64,000 bases of DNA, from positions 19,028,905 to 19,092,904 of the forward strand of contig OZ024784.1 in the NCBI GenBank assembly GCA_964017065.1. Reading direction: 5' to 3'. The notes beneath the pieces are model-generated. The model worked only from the letters and a program-made list of their open reading frames with translations, did not search any database and was not told where the DNA came from. Of the stretch, positions 1 through 11,414 are shown piece by piece; positions within the stretch are counted from its first letter, which is position 1; each line of letters starts with the position of its first letter. The stretch is from Haliclona indistincta (lineage: Eukaryota > Porifera > Demospongiae > Haplosclerida > Chalinidae). Made by a program: the position numbers and the translations under genes.

Positions 1-99
1 GGATCGGGAGCAGTAGCTGGTAAAGTGCCAGTCGACATGTCTGTACAGCCCCACCCACATCACATGGAATATATTAGCCACGCCTATACGATCGTTTCC

Positions 100-3000
100 A
101 TGACTACTAACAAAATGGAGGAGCTAGAGAGCTCACTGGCCCGGATCTCTGTGTCCAGCCCACCTCCTGTTGTTGCTGTGACCAGGTAATGTCCTGTGAA
201 GGACGTCACTCAACACGTCATTCTATTCTACAGTACGGCACCTCGATCCTACCGTACTAACAACAGCAAAGAGACAGTACTGCTCAGCTATGCGGACAAC
301 TTCCAGCGGCAGTTCCGCCAACTGTACGGAGACAGGAAGAAACTCTTCATACGACCAGCTAACGAGCATGGTGTAGAGGTACCCGCAGCACTGTAGCCCT
401 CCTGTCATCCCTCTCTTTATTACAGAAGTTTGTTTGTACCACACTACGACCAACCCACCTACCATACCAACAGCTGTACTCATATGATGGCTGTGCTAGG
501 TTTGTGGCTGGGTATCTCAACTATGAAACACTCAACCCGCCAACTGAACTAGTGAGTGATTGAGCTGAATATTAGCATGATCTCTCTCTAGCCCAAACAA
601 CTAAGGTCACCTACCTATGTGCTTGAGACACAGAGTGGTAACTCATTTGAACATGCTGTGCTGTTGTGCACCTTACTACTGGGTGCTGGTTATGATGCTT
701 ACTGTGTGTGTGGCTATGCTAGTCAACAAGTGTGCCTACTAGATCAGACCAGTAAGATATGTTCATCAGTAGAGACTACAGCTACTAGTAATGACCAGGT
801 GAGACCACCAACACTACTGATGCATTGCTGATCCAGTCATATAGTGTAGGTAGTGTAGACACACCTGTATCATAGTCACTCATCAGTGGTGTATTTGTTC
901 ATAGGATAAGGTTGATAAAGTGGTAAGCAGTAAGTATATTGCTCGTACTCCACGAGACCTGACCAGCAAATACATCAAGCAACAAGAACAGAAATTAATA
1001 GACCAGAAGAAGGCAGAGGAAGCTAAGAAGAGGGAGGAAGAGGCTGCTAGGATAGCTGTACGACACACACACACACACACACACACCTTCATCTTATCAC
1101 ACATTCACAATAGGAGCAGGAGAAACCTCCAGATGACCCTCTACATGGTCTAAGAGTCCATTGCTGGGTGCTAGTGCTGTCTGGCAAGAGAGAGGTTGCC
1201 GAGAGCTTCTTTATAGAGCCAAGCACAGGAGATGCACACTCACTGGACTGGGACCAGTACCATGGCATAGAGACACTCTGGAACCAGTCCAACTACTGGA
1301 TCAATATGCAGGCCTGTGCTTGTGGCCTCAAAGTAACCACTATACTAGTATACTAGTGTGATATGATACCTCACATGCAGTCCATGGTGTATGATCTGGG
1401 AGATGCTACCAAGTGGGAGTACTTCTTCCCTAATGTTGAGAAGCCATTGCTAGTTTTACCTGATCATGATGCTATCAGGGAGGAGCTCCTGGACGAGGAT
1501 GATGACGATAGTGAGAAGCAGCAGGACGACATCAGGGACGTGTTTGAGCTGCCGCCATCATGGGTTCTACCAATATCATTGACACCACATGGTCAGTCTC
1601 AGCTCCTAGTGATGTAGTGATGTAGTGATGTACACATGGTCAGTCTCAGCTCCTAGTGATGTAGTGATGTAGTGATGTAGTGATGTACACATGGTCAGTC
1701 TCAGCTCCTAAAGTGATAGTGATGTGCTGTGTTACAGATCTAGAGACACAGTATCCTCGAGGTGGTAAGACTCTGCTCTATCACAAGACAAAACTAGAGC
1801 AATATGCAGAGTATCTTCACCGTGATGGGTTAGTGGAGAGACTCATTACATATGCTGATACAGCTCGTAAGCCGGAATTATAATGATGTATAGTGTACTG
1901 CTGGTTTGTAGGCAACGATCAGTTGAAGGCTACAGAGACATTTGTACACAGAAAGGACAAGCTGTTGACCAGAGTAACCTGTGCTAGAACTAGACAACAT
2001 GTTGAGACATTTGGACCTGGTCGTGAAGACGCTCTGAAAGGTAACTCACTCACCTAACACACTCACACACTACACTCACACACTGTACCTAACACACTCA
2101 CACACTACACTCACACACTGTACCTAACACACTCACACACTGTACCTAACACACTGACACACGGTACCTAACACACTCACACACTACACTCACACACTCA
2201 CACACTGTACCTAACACACTCACACACTACACTGACACACTGTACCTAACACACTGACACACTGTACCTAACACACTCACACTACACTGACACACTGTAC
2301 CTAACACACTCACACACTACACTGACACACTGTACCTAACACACTCACACACTGTACCTAACACACTCACACACTGTACCTAACACACTGACACACTGTA
2401 CCTAACACACTCACACACTGTACCTAACACACTGACACACTGTACCTAACACACTCACACTACACTGACACACTGTACCTAACACACTGACACACTGTAC
2501 CTAACACACGTACTCTCTTACACAGAGCATACATACTATGGTCCAAAGAGTTTGAAGGCTGACTGTAGGGCTATGGTGTACTATGATCAGTAAGTGGCGC
2601 ATCATCTAGTGCACATGACGACTATGTGTGTAGTGCTAGAGTGGATGGACTAGCTCAGAGAGAGCTCTCTGCTACTGATATGACAGAGCATTTCAAGGAC
2701 AGAACTGACAGGTTGTACTATCGTAAGACAGTCTACCACAAGCCGACTAAGAAGTTTGAACCATCTGACAAAGAAAGGCGTAGACATGTGAAGGTGATGG
2801 TGTGAGAGTGTAAGAAGTGATGGTGGTGATAGTGCTGTAGAGTATAGTGGAGAAGTTCCATCGTGATCCTAGTATACCAGCTAATGATGACATAGACCAG
2901 CGAGTGTTCTTGATCGAAGAGCAGCGTATCAAGCTAATATACCATCTAGACAACAACAGAATCACTGCCTCTACTAGAGAGTTTGTGACTCCGCCCCTAT

Positions 3001-3224
3001 CAGGAGACAACGCCCAACCACTCACACTGACACGTGACATGACGACAGCCTATCAGGTAGAGGCATCACACCTTCACACCCTCACTACTGCATGATACTG
3101 TAGGTTGATACATACTATAAAGAACCAAAAGACAGACACCTGTTTGAAATACTAGAGGGACTAGTAGCTGCTCAAGATGAGAGCCTGAGCTGTGTTGGAG
3201 CAGCTGAGTTAGAGGTACACACAC

Positions 3225-3266
<42 letters not shown>

Positions 3267-4111
3267 TGTTATACTTCTTGCAGACTGAGCAGACTCTGTC
3301 CCAGCGAATGCAAGAGGAGCTCAATATTGTCCTCTCAGTATCTGTCTATGATGTGGCTCGTAACGAAGACGCACGTAAACACAGACAGGAACTGGTGTGT
3401 CACACCTTCCCATGTGCCATCACACCATCCCACCCTCACAGGAACAACGACTGGCTGATGAGGAGCGTATTCGTAAGGAGAAGGAGCGTGATTATCTAGC
3501 TCCATTCCTGGCTCGTATTGGTGACCCTGCTCAGTTGAGTGCAGCTGAGAAGGACACGGTAAGAGCACAATGCCTGGAGGATCTGAGAACACGACTAGTG
3601 GAGGTGGCCAATATCATACAGATACACTTTGAGAAGGTTAATACACCATCACTACTATCACCATCACATCACTATCACACCATCACTACTATCACACCAT
3701 CACTACTATCACTCCTATCACACCATCACTACTATCACCATCACATCACTATCACTCCTATCACACCATCACTACTATCACCATCACATCACTATCACTC
3801 CTATCACACCATCACTACTATCACCATCACATTACAGGAAACAGAAGAGCTACAGCAGAAACAGGTGTGGTATAAGCAGAATCAGCAGTCATTGACGAGA
3901 GAAAAGGAGGCGGAATACATTAGTTACTGCTCAGCTGCCATGTTCAGAATACACATATTAGAGCATAGATTGAACAGGTTAGCTTGCTGGCATTGACTAG
4001 CTGTACATGCTGTCTTCATACAGACACAAGACGGTGGCTCCACAGAAGTATCGTGAACTAGAGCGGAGGTTAAGAACTGACCACAGATTGACACTAGGGA
4101 TATCATTCTAG
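100..4111 (+). CDS. DRC7: DRC7 (CCDC135/lobo), nexin-dynein regulatory complex subunit
   Basis: DRC7 is a structural subunit of the nexin-dynein regulatory complex, which links doublet microtubules and tunes dynein in motile cilia and flagella. About 17 short exons join in frame from the ATG at 100 (exons 100-185, 234-378, 426-551, 592-798, 905-1058 and on) to the TAG ending at 4111, giving roughly 830 residues; the human protein has 874. The exon at 592-798 carries the transglutaminase-like segment (GNSFEHAVLLC, GAGYDAYCVCGYA). The next exons give HCWVLVLSGKREV and the ESFFIEPSTG motif, then KWEYFFPNVEKP, which I recognise as DRC7 hallmarks. Charged coiled-coil stretches lie at about 905-1058 and 3441-3980. 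Several introns hold simple repeats. The start gives a short polar N-terminus and is the first ATG in frame. Family identity is confident; individual splice sites are by eye. Confidence 0.93.
1608..1705. repeat. Tandem repeat in DRC7 intron
   Basis: A unit containing ACATGGTCAGTCTCAGCTCC followed by runs of gatgtagt is present about three times between two DRC7 exons. The first copy overlaps the splice donor (CATG|GTCAGT), so later copies repeat the donor-like GTCAGT. Confidence 0.8.
2045..2512. repeat. Minisatellite filling a DRC7 intron
   Basis: Tandem array of ACACACTGTACCTAACACAC-type units, with CTCAC/CTGAC variants, fills almost the whole intron between the exon ending near 2040 and the exon starting near 2525. 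It has no coding role. Confidence 0.9.
3640..3833. repeat. Tandem repeat (CACCATCACTACTATCA) in DRC7 intron
   Basis: Short-period array of caccatcactactatcac units between two DRC7 coiled-coil exons. The open frames through it are artefacts of a stop-free repeat. Confidence 0.85.
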
Positions 4112-4319
4112 CTGTTGTATTGTACCACTCACTATAGTGAAATAACACTAAACACTAACTTGACACACTGTAAACAATCACCAGTACTGCATGCAGACGT
4201 GTAGGTTGATTCGGATCATTGAGCAACCAGACTGGCTTCACTCCATATACAGCCGAGGCGTGCGGTAAACACATCCGACACAGCGAGGAGGCGTCTCCTG
4301 TTAGCAGCTGGTGGTGATC

Positions 4320-7300
4320 ATGGCAGCGAGCGAGGTGCTTTACCAGCGAGAAAGGACGGAAGAGCATGATGGCCACAAGACAATACCGCGTGGAAAATTC
4401 TCCAGTAAAGTAGGTTGTTACACTTGCCTCCTAGCCAGTAATGGAACTCGCTCGCTCACTGTAGTTAAACAAATCACATCGAGACACTTACGAGGCAATG
4501 CACGTCAGAGCTCTTACAGCAGAACTAGAGGTACGCGTACGCGCATGACATGTGTGTATTCCGCCGTGTTGTTATCATAATGATGGCTATTGTTTGTTTT
4601 GGTGGTTATGGGTGTAGCCTATTGTCTACCGCTGATGCTCCTCTCCCACAGGTTACCAACCTGCAGGTGCAGTTAAGGAGTGCTCAACAGGATCTAAAGC
4701 AACAGAAGAGTACAGTGGTGTTCCTAGCTGATCAACTAGCCAGTACACAGCTGGTCAGTGGTATGCATGATTCATTTATTGTGCTCACTCAACTATACAC
4801 AGGATACCAATGACATACCAATAGCTGCAGGTGATACCACACTACTAGATCAAAAGGTTTGTACAAGTGTTATTATTACTATAATCTATATCATCTTTGC
4901 AGCAAGTAAGCAAAAAAGAAGATGACTGCAGTACTAGTCCAGTAGAGCAGCTAGTGGGTGGAGCACTGATGAGGAGTGTGCTAGAATACAAGACTGGCAG
5001 TAAGCCACTACATTACTATAGCTACTTCCTGATGATAGTTACTATTCTATAGTTACTAGTCAACACAACTTCATGTCCGCAGTAGACCTGCTTTACTCAA
5101 TGCTACCTCCTGCCCTAGCTGCTGGGCTGCAGACAGCAGTCTTTGACAATGTGAGCCTGAGGGAACTCACTCTCTTACCGTCGCCAAGGAGACGCCAGGC
5201 ACACTTACAGATTCTAATGAGTAAATGTCGTCCGATCAGTAAGATGAAGTCGAGACGACATCGTAACACTCCGCCCCCTGTTCCGCCACGCCCTCCAATG
5301 ATGCAGAATAGTATTGAGCCAAGGAGTGCTCCGCCTGTCTCTTGGATGCATCGTCATCATACTGCTCAAGCAGACTCCGACAGTGACTTTGAAGACTCTG
5401 AAGTTGTGCATAAGATAAGGTTCTCCGCTAGAGCAGGGTCAGTGCCTGATGTAGTGAGGACACCTTCACTATCTAAGCAACCAAAACCCACCAAAATATC
5501 ATTGAGTGGATCCATGAAGAAAAAAAAGTTTAGTCTACGTCGCTCACGATCCGCTGACTTCCTAGAATCTCCGTGCGTAGGTCATCGTGGGTCTATTACA
5601 CCAAGTGAGAGTGTTGCTTATTCACTGCCATTCCAACATATTGAGAGATGGAGGAGAATGATTGGTATTAGTGATAGCAGTGCAGTGACTGGCAGCATGC
5701 CATGTCTGGACTGTGAAAACAGCTTTGAGTATGTAGACACTGGACAATTCCGTGATATCGTAACATGTGTAAGAGAGAAGAGTATCAAGATGGGTTCACA
5801 AGCACCAGGGAGAGTAATGAAGAGAGTGGATAGCATAGTAAGGACTCACCGGTCACGTGCTGCAACTAACCTGTACTCCAGCGCAGTGTACCTGTCACTG
5901 GTCGGTGGAGAGGAAGATCAGTTACCATGGCTTGCTGACTCTGATGCGATGGCACCATCAAATCCTCCTATCAACACACAGTATGCAATAGAGAAGAATC
6001 GATCCCTGCCAGCTACCGCAAACCGTACCGTTGGAAACCAATATTCGCCAGCTACCACAAACCGTACCATTGGAAACCAATATTCGCCAGTTACTGCAAA
6101 CCGTACCGTTGCAAACCAATCCCTGCCAGCTACCGCAAACCGTACCATTGGAAACCAATACTCACCAGCTACCACAAACCGTACCGTTGGATTCAAGTGT
6201 GACACTAGTCAACAAACGGCTGGCAGCACTCCATCTTCTCCTCTCAAGAAGACTCATACATATAGTACTAGGGGATCAAGTGCACCAATACTACCATCAG
6301 TACCACGACCCCCTGTGCCTCCACGCCCCACTATACTAGCTTCTGATATATCTTCAAACCACAGTATCAAGGATGACAAGGTTAGTGTGTGCTTGTATTA
6401 ACGTACTTTATTGGTTGAATCTATGTAGCAAACTCCGCTATACAGCACACTCAATAAAGTGAGGATGTTATCTATTACGTACATGTTTCCATAGTTACTG
6501 TGTATAAAGGAATGTTGTTTATAACACTCACTGGCACACCTGGTGTGTGATGTGTCATAGCTAGCAGTGAAAGTGTCTCTACAGTTGTATAAACACATTC
6601 TGTGTTCACAGCACTAGCTTGAAATATCAATGAGACATAGTTTACTAAGAGGAACTCAGTATTGTTTTGTGGTAGTTGAATATAGTTGATTCTAAGCTGG
6701 CGTCGATCGGGCATTACTAGCTTCCTTTGAATTCAGGGCTGCTTGAGACTAGTGCCATTGATCAGTGGATTAGAAGACGACGACAGCAACTATAGTCTTG
6801 GTACATTTCAACTAATGATGAATCAGCAGGAAGAGCATACTGCAGGTGAGCTATGCTAGTATGATAGTCACACCTGGTATTCCCTCTATCAGGTGCTAGT
6901 CCTACCTCTTCAGACAGCAGTGATAGTGATGAATATGAGATACCACCTGATGCTTTACAAGGCTATATTGAAGACACTCCTCTCACAAGAGAACGAAAAT
7001 ACACTACTAACCTAAGATCCACCATGAGAGAAGATGTATGTGTATATTGAATACAGCTAGACTTATTGTTACTACCACTAGATGGTTAGTGAGAAGTGTG
7101 GATACATGCATAAGCTAGATCCTCGCTTGAAGCACTGGACTAAACGATGGTTTGTCTTACGTGATAAGGAGCTCAAATATTATCGCAGCAAGGTAGCCTT
7201 GTACTCCATCCATTCATTAACCTCTCTCTTTCTAGGATCACCATGCTAAACCTAAAGGAGTCATCAATCTTGCTGGATGGTGTCGCATCACACGTCATGA

Positions 7301-8924
7301 GTTGACCAGCTCATTCCAGGTAAGCCACGTGAGCCATCAACCACTATGATCCATCATGCATGACCCACACACAGCTAGCAACACCTAGCCGTACTTACCA
7401 CTTTGTGGCTGACAGCAATGCAGAGTGTGAGGATTGGATCAGAGGTAACTGGCTAATAGCAGAATAGCTAGTATGATTCTTCCTATAGTATTACAGACTG
7501 TCATGAGGTTATGTCAAGAGTGTAGTACAGCTACTGGTAGCAAGGAGTCACTGACTGGATCAGCTCGTGTGGTAAGTATCACATCCAGCTGTAGCCACTA
7601 TAATCATTGTTGTTGCAGATAATGTCAGGCGGCAAGCATGTCATGAAGACATGGGCGGCACTACACTCTGCTAATCTGTCCTTACATTCAACTACCACAG
7701 GGTCTAAGGTAAGCTGTATCGTGGTATGCACAGTAGTCGAGCCTTCTTCTGAGCAGATTATTAGAAGCATTGACTTGACTCAGTATAAGATGAGGAAAGG
7801 CACAAGTGGTGATACTATACGAGGAGGCAGTCCCAGCGGAAACACTGCTATTATTATTGAACCTATCGAGGAAGGAACTACCAATCGTGAGAGAGAAACA
7901 ACCATTCAACTTAGCAGCGTATCTGAAAGAGTAAGCCATCTAGTGTGTCAAGCAATGGTGTCTAACAGCTAGTGTGTTAGGATGAATGGTTCTATGCTAT
8001 GATAGTAGCTACTGCCGGTCCTAATGGTCCTGAACTCACTATGACTGAAGTGTTGGTAGCCAAGCTAATGAGACAGCAAGACGAGCAGCCTCCTAGTGAG
8101 TGATGGCTACCTGTGTGTGCATACTCTCATCTATACTGCAGCTGGGTCCAGTACTGCTCGTCCTCTTCGGTCCCATTCTGAGCTAAGTTATACTCCTGAT
8201 CTTCTGAAGGAACCTCTCACTTCCCTACCATCTGCTGCTCTCAATGAGCAAGCTATAGGAATGTTTAAAGTAAGTCACAATGTGTCATGTGTGTCTTACT
8301 TGTCTTGCATATTCTTAGACTGTTCAAACATTTGTCTCCACCAAGTTCAACCCTCTCGCTCTTGACTATCACATACTGTCTCTTCAGCAACTCACAACAC
8401 TGTGCATGGCTAATCCTATACTTCAAGATGAGCTATATTGTCAGGTTATCAGACAGATATCTAGTCCCAGCTCTGACCCTCTCAGCCTCTCATCACAACA
8501 GGTGTGTTCTATTAGAGCTCCCTCACTGCCTCCTCTTTCTTTTACAGGCATGGTTCTTGCTGTATCTTCTACTGCCTCTGTTTCTTCCCAAGCGTCAATT
8601 GTTCGTGTGGTATTTGAAGGAATTCTTGTCTCGCAGATCATGTGAGAACAATGTCATCAATGATCTTGCACAGCATTGCGAGAACCGCCTCATCAGAACT
8701 CAAAAAAATGGAGTCAGAGAGAAGAAGCCATCTTGGTTTGAGGTGAGTCTGTGTCTCACTATAAACATGATGGTACCACCATCTCCACTGTAGCTACACT
8801 GGCTGCTGTCTAGATCTGTTCATCTTCCACGTATTCTCAACATCAAGTTAAAACTACCAGTACATCTATTGAATGATACTAAACTGGTCAGTACATTACT
8901 AAATGAGTAGACAGCACTCTCCAT

Positions 8925-8973
<49 letters not shown>

Positions 8974-10240
8974 GTGTGTGTGTGTGCAGGAGATGACATT
9001 TGATTCATCGACCTTAGTACAAGAGTTTGTGTCTCATCTCAACATGGAGGTAGGAATGGAGGGCGTACCAACAACAGGGTTTGCTCTAATGAGTGACTGG
9101 CCGGGAGAGGATGAGGTGGATGGGTTCTACCTGTTCCCTACCAGCAAGCTGTGTGATGTTATCACAATGTGGACAGAGAGTCTAGCCGAGCTAGGAACAT
9201 CACTAGTGACACAGACACGCACCATTCGACTGGTTTATCGTAAGAGAGTGTGGAGGAAGGCAAGAAGCGGACAAGAGACTGACAAGGAGGCTCTGCTCAA
9301 TGCATATCAGGTGCTACCAGCCACACCCATCATTTATCGCTCACATTAACCACACCCACCTACTGCAGGTAATCAAGGACGTGCTCAGTGATCGTTATCC
9401 TGTCAGCAGTCAGGACTTTGCTGCAGATCTGGCAGCCATGATGACACAGGTACAGCCCAGCAGCAGCCATTGCGACTAGTCTCTTCTCTCACACAGATTG
9501 AGTATGGTGATCAGAGTAGCTCTACTACTAGTAGAGTGCAGGAGATTGCTCGAGATTCTGTCAAGAGATTCTGTTCAATGAAGTTCACAAAGGACGCCAT
9601 GACATACGATAAAGAGTAAGCAATACCATACAGTGTTGTCATGGTGACCATGGTATTGCAGGATGATAGTGAGTAAGTTGATACATAAGTGGAAGGGATA
9701 CAGTGGTCTCACTCGCAGCAAGTGTGCTCACATGTTGCTAGATATAGCAGCACAGCACTGGAAGATGCTTGGTTCTACTCTATTCTACTGCAAGGTACTA
9801 CAGTATCATGACACAATATTTCTATCTTGTGCCATTATAGGATCGATATGCTGTACTAACACCACAGAAGAACACTCCATTATGGATGGCTGTTCATGAA
9901 GATGGTATCTCCCTGCTACACCTCAACTCAATGGTACTAGTACACTCTGTGCTGTCATCATTATCATTATAGATCTTATAGAAAGTCATCACAGAGTTCT
10001 CATACAAACTTGTTGCCACATTTGGTGGCCAAGAAGAGGACTTCATGTTAGTTATTAACCACCCACAGCAGCAGCAGCAGCGGCCAGGAGGCCGTCCATC
10101 CTTACAGACTGAGAAGATACTCTTGTCCATGAGTAAACTAGCGGTTAGCACTTGATACCTAGCTAGCTAGCTGCTTATCATTATTGTCTGCACAGATAAG
10201 AGAAGCTACTTACTTAATGGCCAGCTACCTGGACTCATGA
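4320..10240 (+). CDS. PLEKHH: PLEKHH family protein (coiled coil, 2 PH, MyTH4, FERM)
   Basis: This family (vertebrate PLEKHH1/2/3, nematode max-1) is membrane- and cytoskeleton-associated. The ATG at 4320 (MAASEVLYQRE) opens exons 4320-4409, 4465-4530, 4652-4753 and 4803-4856, which encode coiled coil (LQVQLRSAQQDLKQQKS). A long exon (about 5052-6380) is low-complexity, proline-rich and basic (PPPVPPRPP, RPPVPPRP) and includes a coding repeat. Next come PH1 (CGYMHKLDPRLKHWTKRWFV, from about 7080), PH2 (KHVMKTWAALHSANL, from about 7607), MyTH4 (about 8150-8740; ANPILQDELYCQVIRQ) and FERM (about 8810-10240; DGFYLFPTSKLCDVI, SKLIHKWKGYSGL). The stop is at 10238-10240. The domain order is diagnostic for PLEKHH; I cannot tell which vertebrate paralogue is closest. 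The first exons are less certain than the rest. Confidence 0.9.
5998..6190 (+). repeat. Coding 39-bp minisatellite in PLEKHH
   Basis: Inside the long PLEKHH exon a 39-bp unit repeats about five times and encodes the 13-residue pattern NRT(V/I)(G/A)NQ(Y/S)(S/L)P(A/V)T(A/T). The period is a multiple of three, so the frame is kept. Confidence 0.85.
8928..8972. repeat. C-run plus (CT)n microsatellite in PLEKHH intron
   Basis: A run of C followed by about 17 CT dinucleotides, then GTGTGTGTG and the acceptor CAG. It forms the polypyrimidine tract of the intron before the FERM exon starting GAGATGACATTTG. Confidence 0.9.
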
Positions 10241-10421
10241 TCATTATTCATTCACGTTTTTATCACTCAATACTAATATCAACTGTTTTATAATAACGAA
10301 CATTATTTTTTAGTCTGGACTACATGACTGTACTGATTGAGACTCGCTCACGCTCATTGCGCGCAGGCGTGTCCAACCAATATCACGTGACCAGCAGTCA
10401 CTGACTCATTATAGCGTCAAA
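10241..10421. promoter_or_regulatory. HYLS1 promoter region: CCAAT box and CACGTG E-box
   Basis: The 181 bp between the PLEKHH stop and the HYLS1 ATG contain CCAACCAAT and CACGTGACC near 10373-10392, about 30-50 bp before the ATG. The ATG itself lies in a TISU-like context (CAAAATGGCGGC). The promoter role is inferred from motifs only. Confidence 0.4.
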
Positions 10422-11414
10422 ATGGCGGCAATAGGCTCTCCAAACTTTGCAGAAGCGAGAGAGTACGTTCGACAGGAGCTAGCGGCAATGGGCGGTCGAG
10501 CGCTCCCTGAAGAGGAACTAGATACGTACACAAGAGGTATCTGCCCGTGTTGCATGTCAATCATGTGGAATATGTACTGCAGAGTTCTTGCGCCTGGTAA
10601 AGGAGCGAGAAGCGACTCCCAACACACATGATAGTACTACTAGCAGTACGTCATCTCGACCACACACGAACAGCAGTAGTACCCGCTCTGCTGTATATAA
10701 GGTGAGCTGCAACTCTCAGCTCAAATCATGATGTTCTGCTGCAGACATTTCCAGCTGGTGGCAAGGAGAACAGGATAGACCTGCCTGCATCACCTGCTGC
10801 TCACTATCATAGCTTCACTGGTGATGATTGGGCGGCACACAATACTAGTGATCGCAAGATGAACAGGAAGGTGTATGGAAGGTACAGTAGACTCTTTTAT
10901 TATCATTATGGTCACATGATCCCATGCTCAGTGATACGGCAGCTGAGGAAGACTCACTACTGCCCTCAATGAGATCATGTTAGTGTGTCTGTTAGCATGA
11001 GTCACAACATGGTCTTGTTATACAGTTATTCCACCGGCCCAGTCACATCCTCACACTAGAGGGTTACGTAAAGCAGACCCTGTGTCAAGGTCAGCTAGCT
11101 AGCTACATCATGACTAATAATGATGGTTGTGCTGTAGGTATCACGAATACCGTGAAATGTGGGAAAGACAACAGCCACCAGGAGCGAGCAATAGGAATGG
11201 ATTAAGATGGCAGATTAGGGTAAACCTCTCTCGTGTCCTCCATTAGTACTGTCTACTACCATTATACTAGGAACACATGATTCAACAGCAGTACAAGCCA
11301 GTTCATGCAGCTACCCACACCCCTCAACCTAATAACTATATTATACCATCCGATAAGAAGCGTCAGAGACTACGCTGGGACATCAGAACACGTCTTGCTC
11401 AACAAACACTATAG
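10422..11414 (+). CDS. HYLS1: HYLS1, centriolar/ciliogenesis protein
   Basis: HYLS1 is a core centriolar protein needed for ciliogenesis (human hydrolethalus syndrome gene). Seven small exons join in frame: 10422-10536, then exons beginning near 10583, 10746, 10932, 11026, 11139 and 11271. The N-terminus carries the HYLS1-box-like helix (AREYVRQELAAMGGRALPEE). The C-terminal HYLS1 domain is clear: DPVSRYHEYREMWE, NGLRWQIREHM, then NNYIIPSDKKRQRLRWDIR close to the stop. The predicted protein is about 210-220 residues, against 299 in human; the difference lies in the poorly conserved middle. The TAG at 11412-11414 overlaps the antisense TKFC stop. The ATG is in a TISU-like context. Confidence 0.93.

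Noticed and set aside
1..99. An upstream DRC7 exon or a gene ending at the left edge
   Set aside because: No open frame or splice site could be supported in the first 99 bases.
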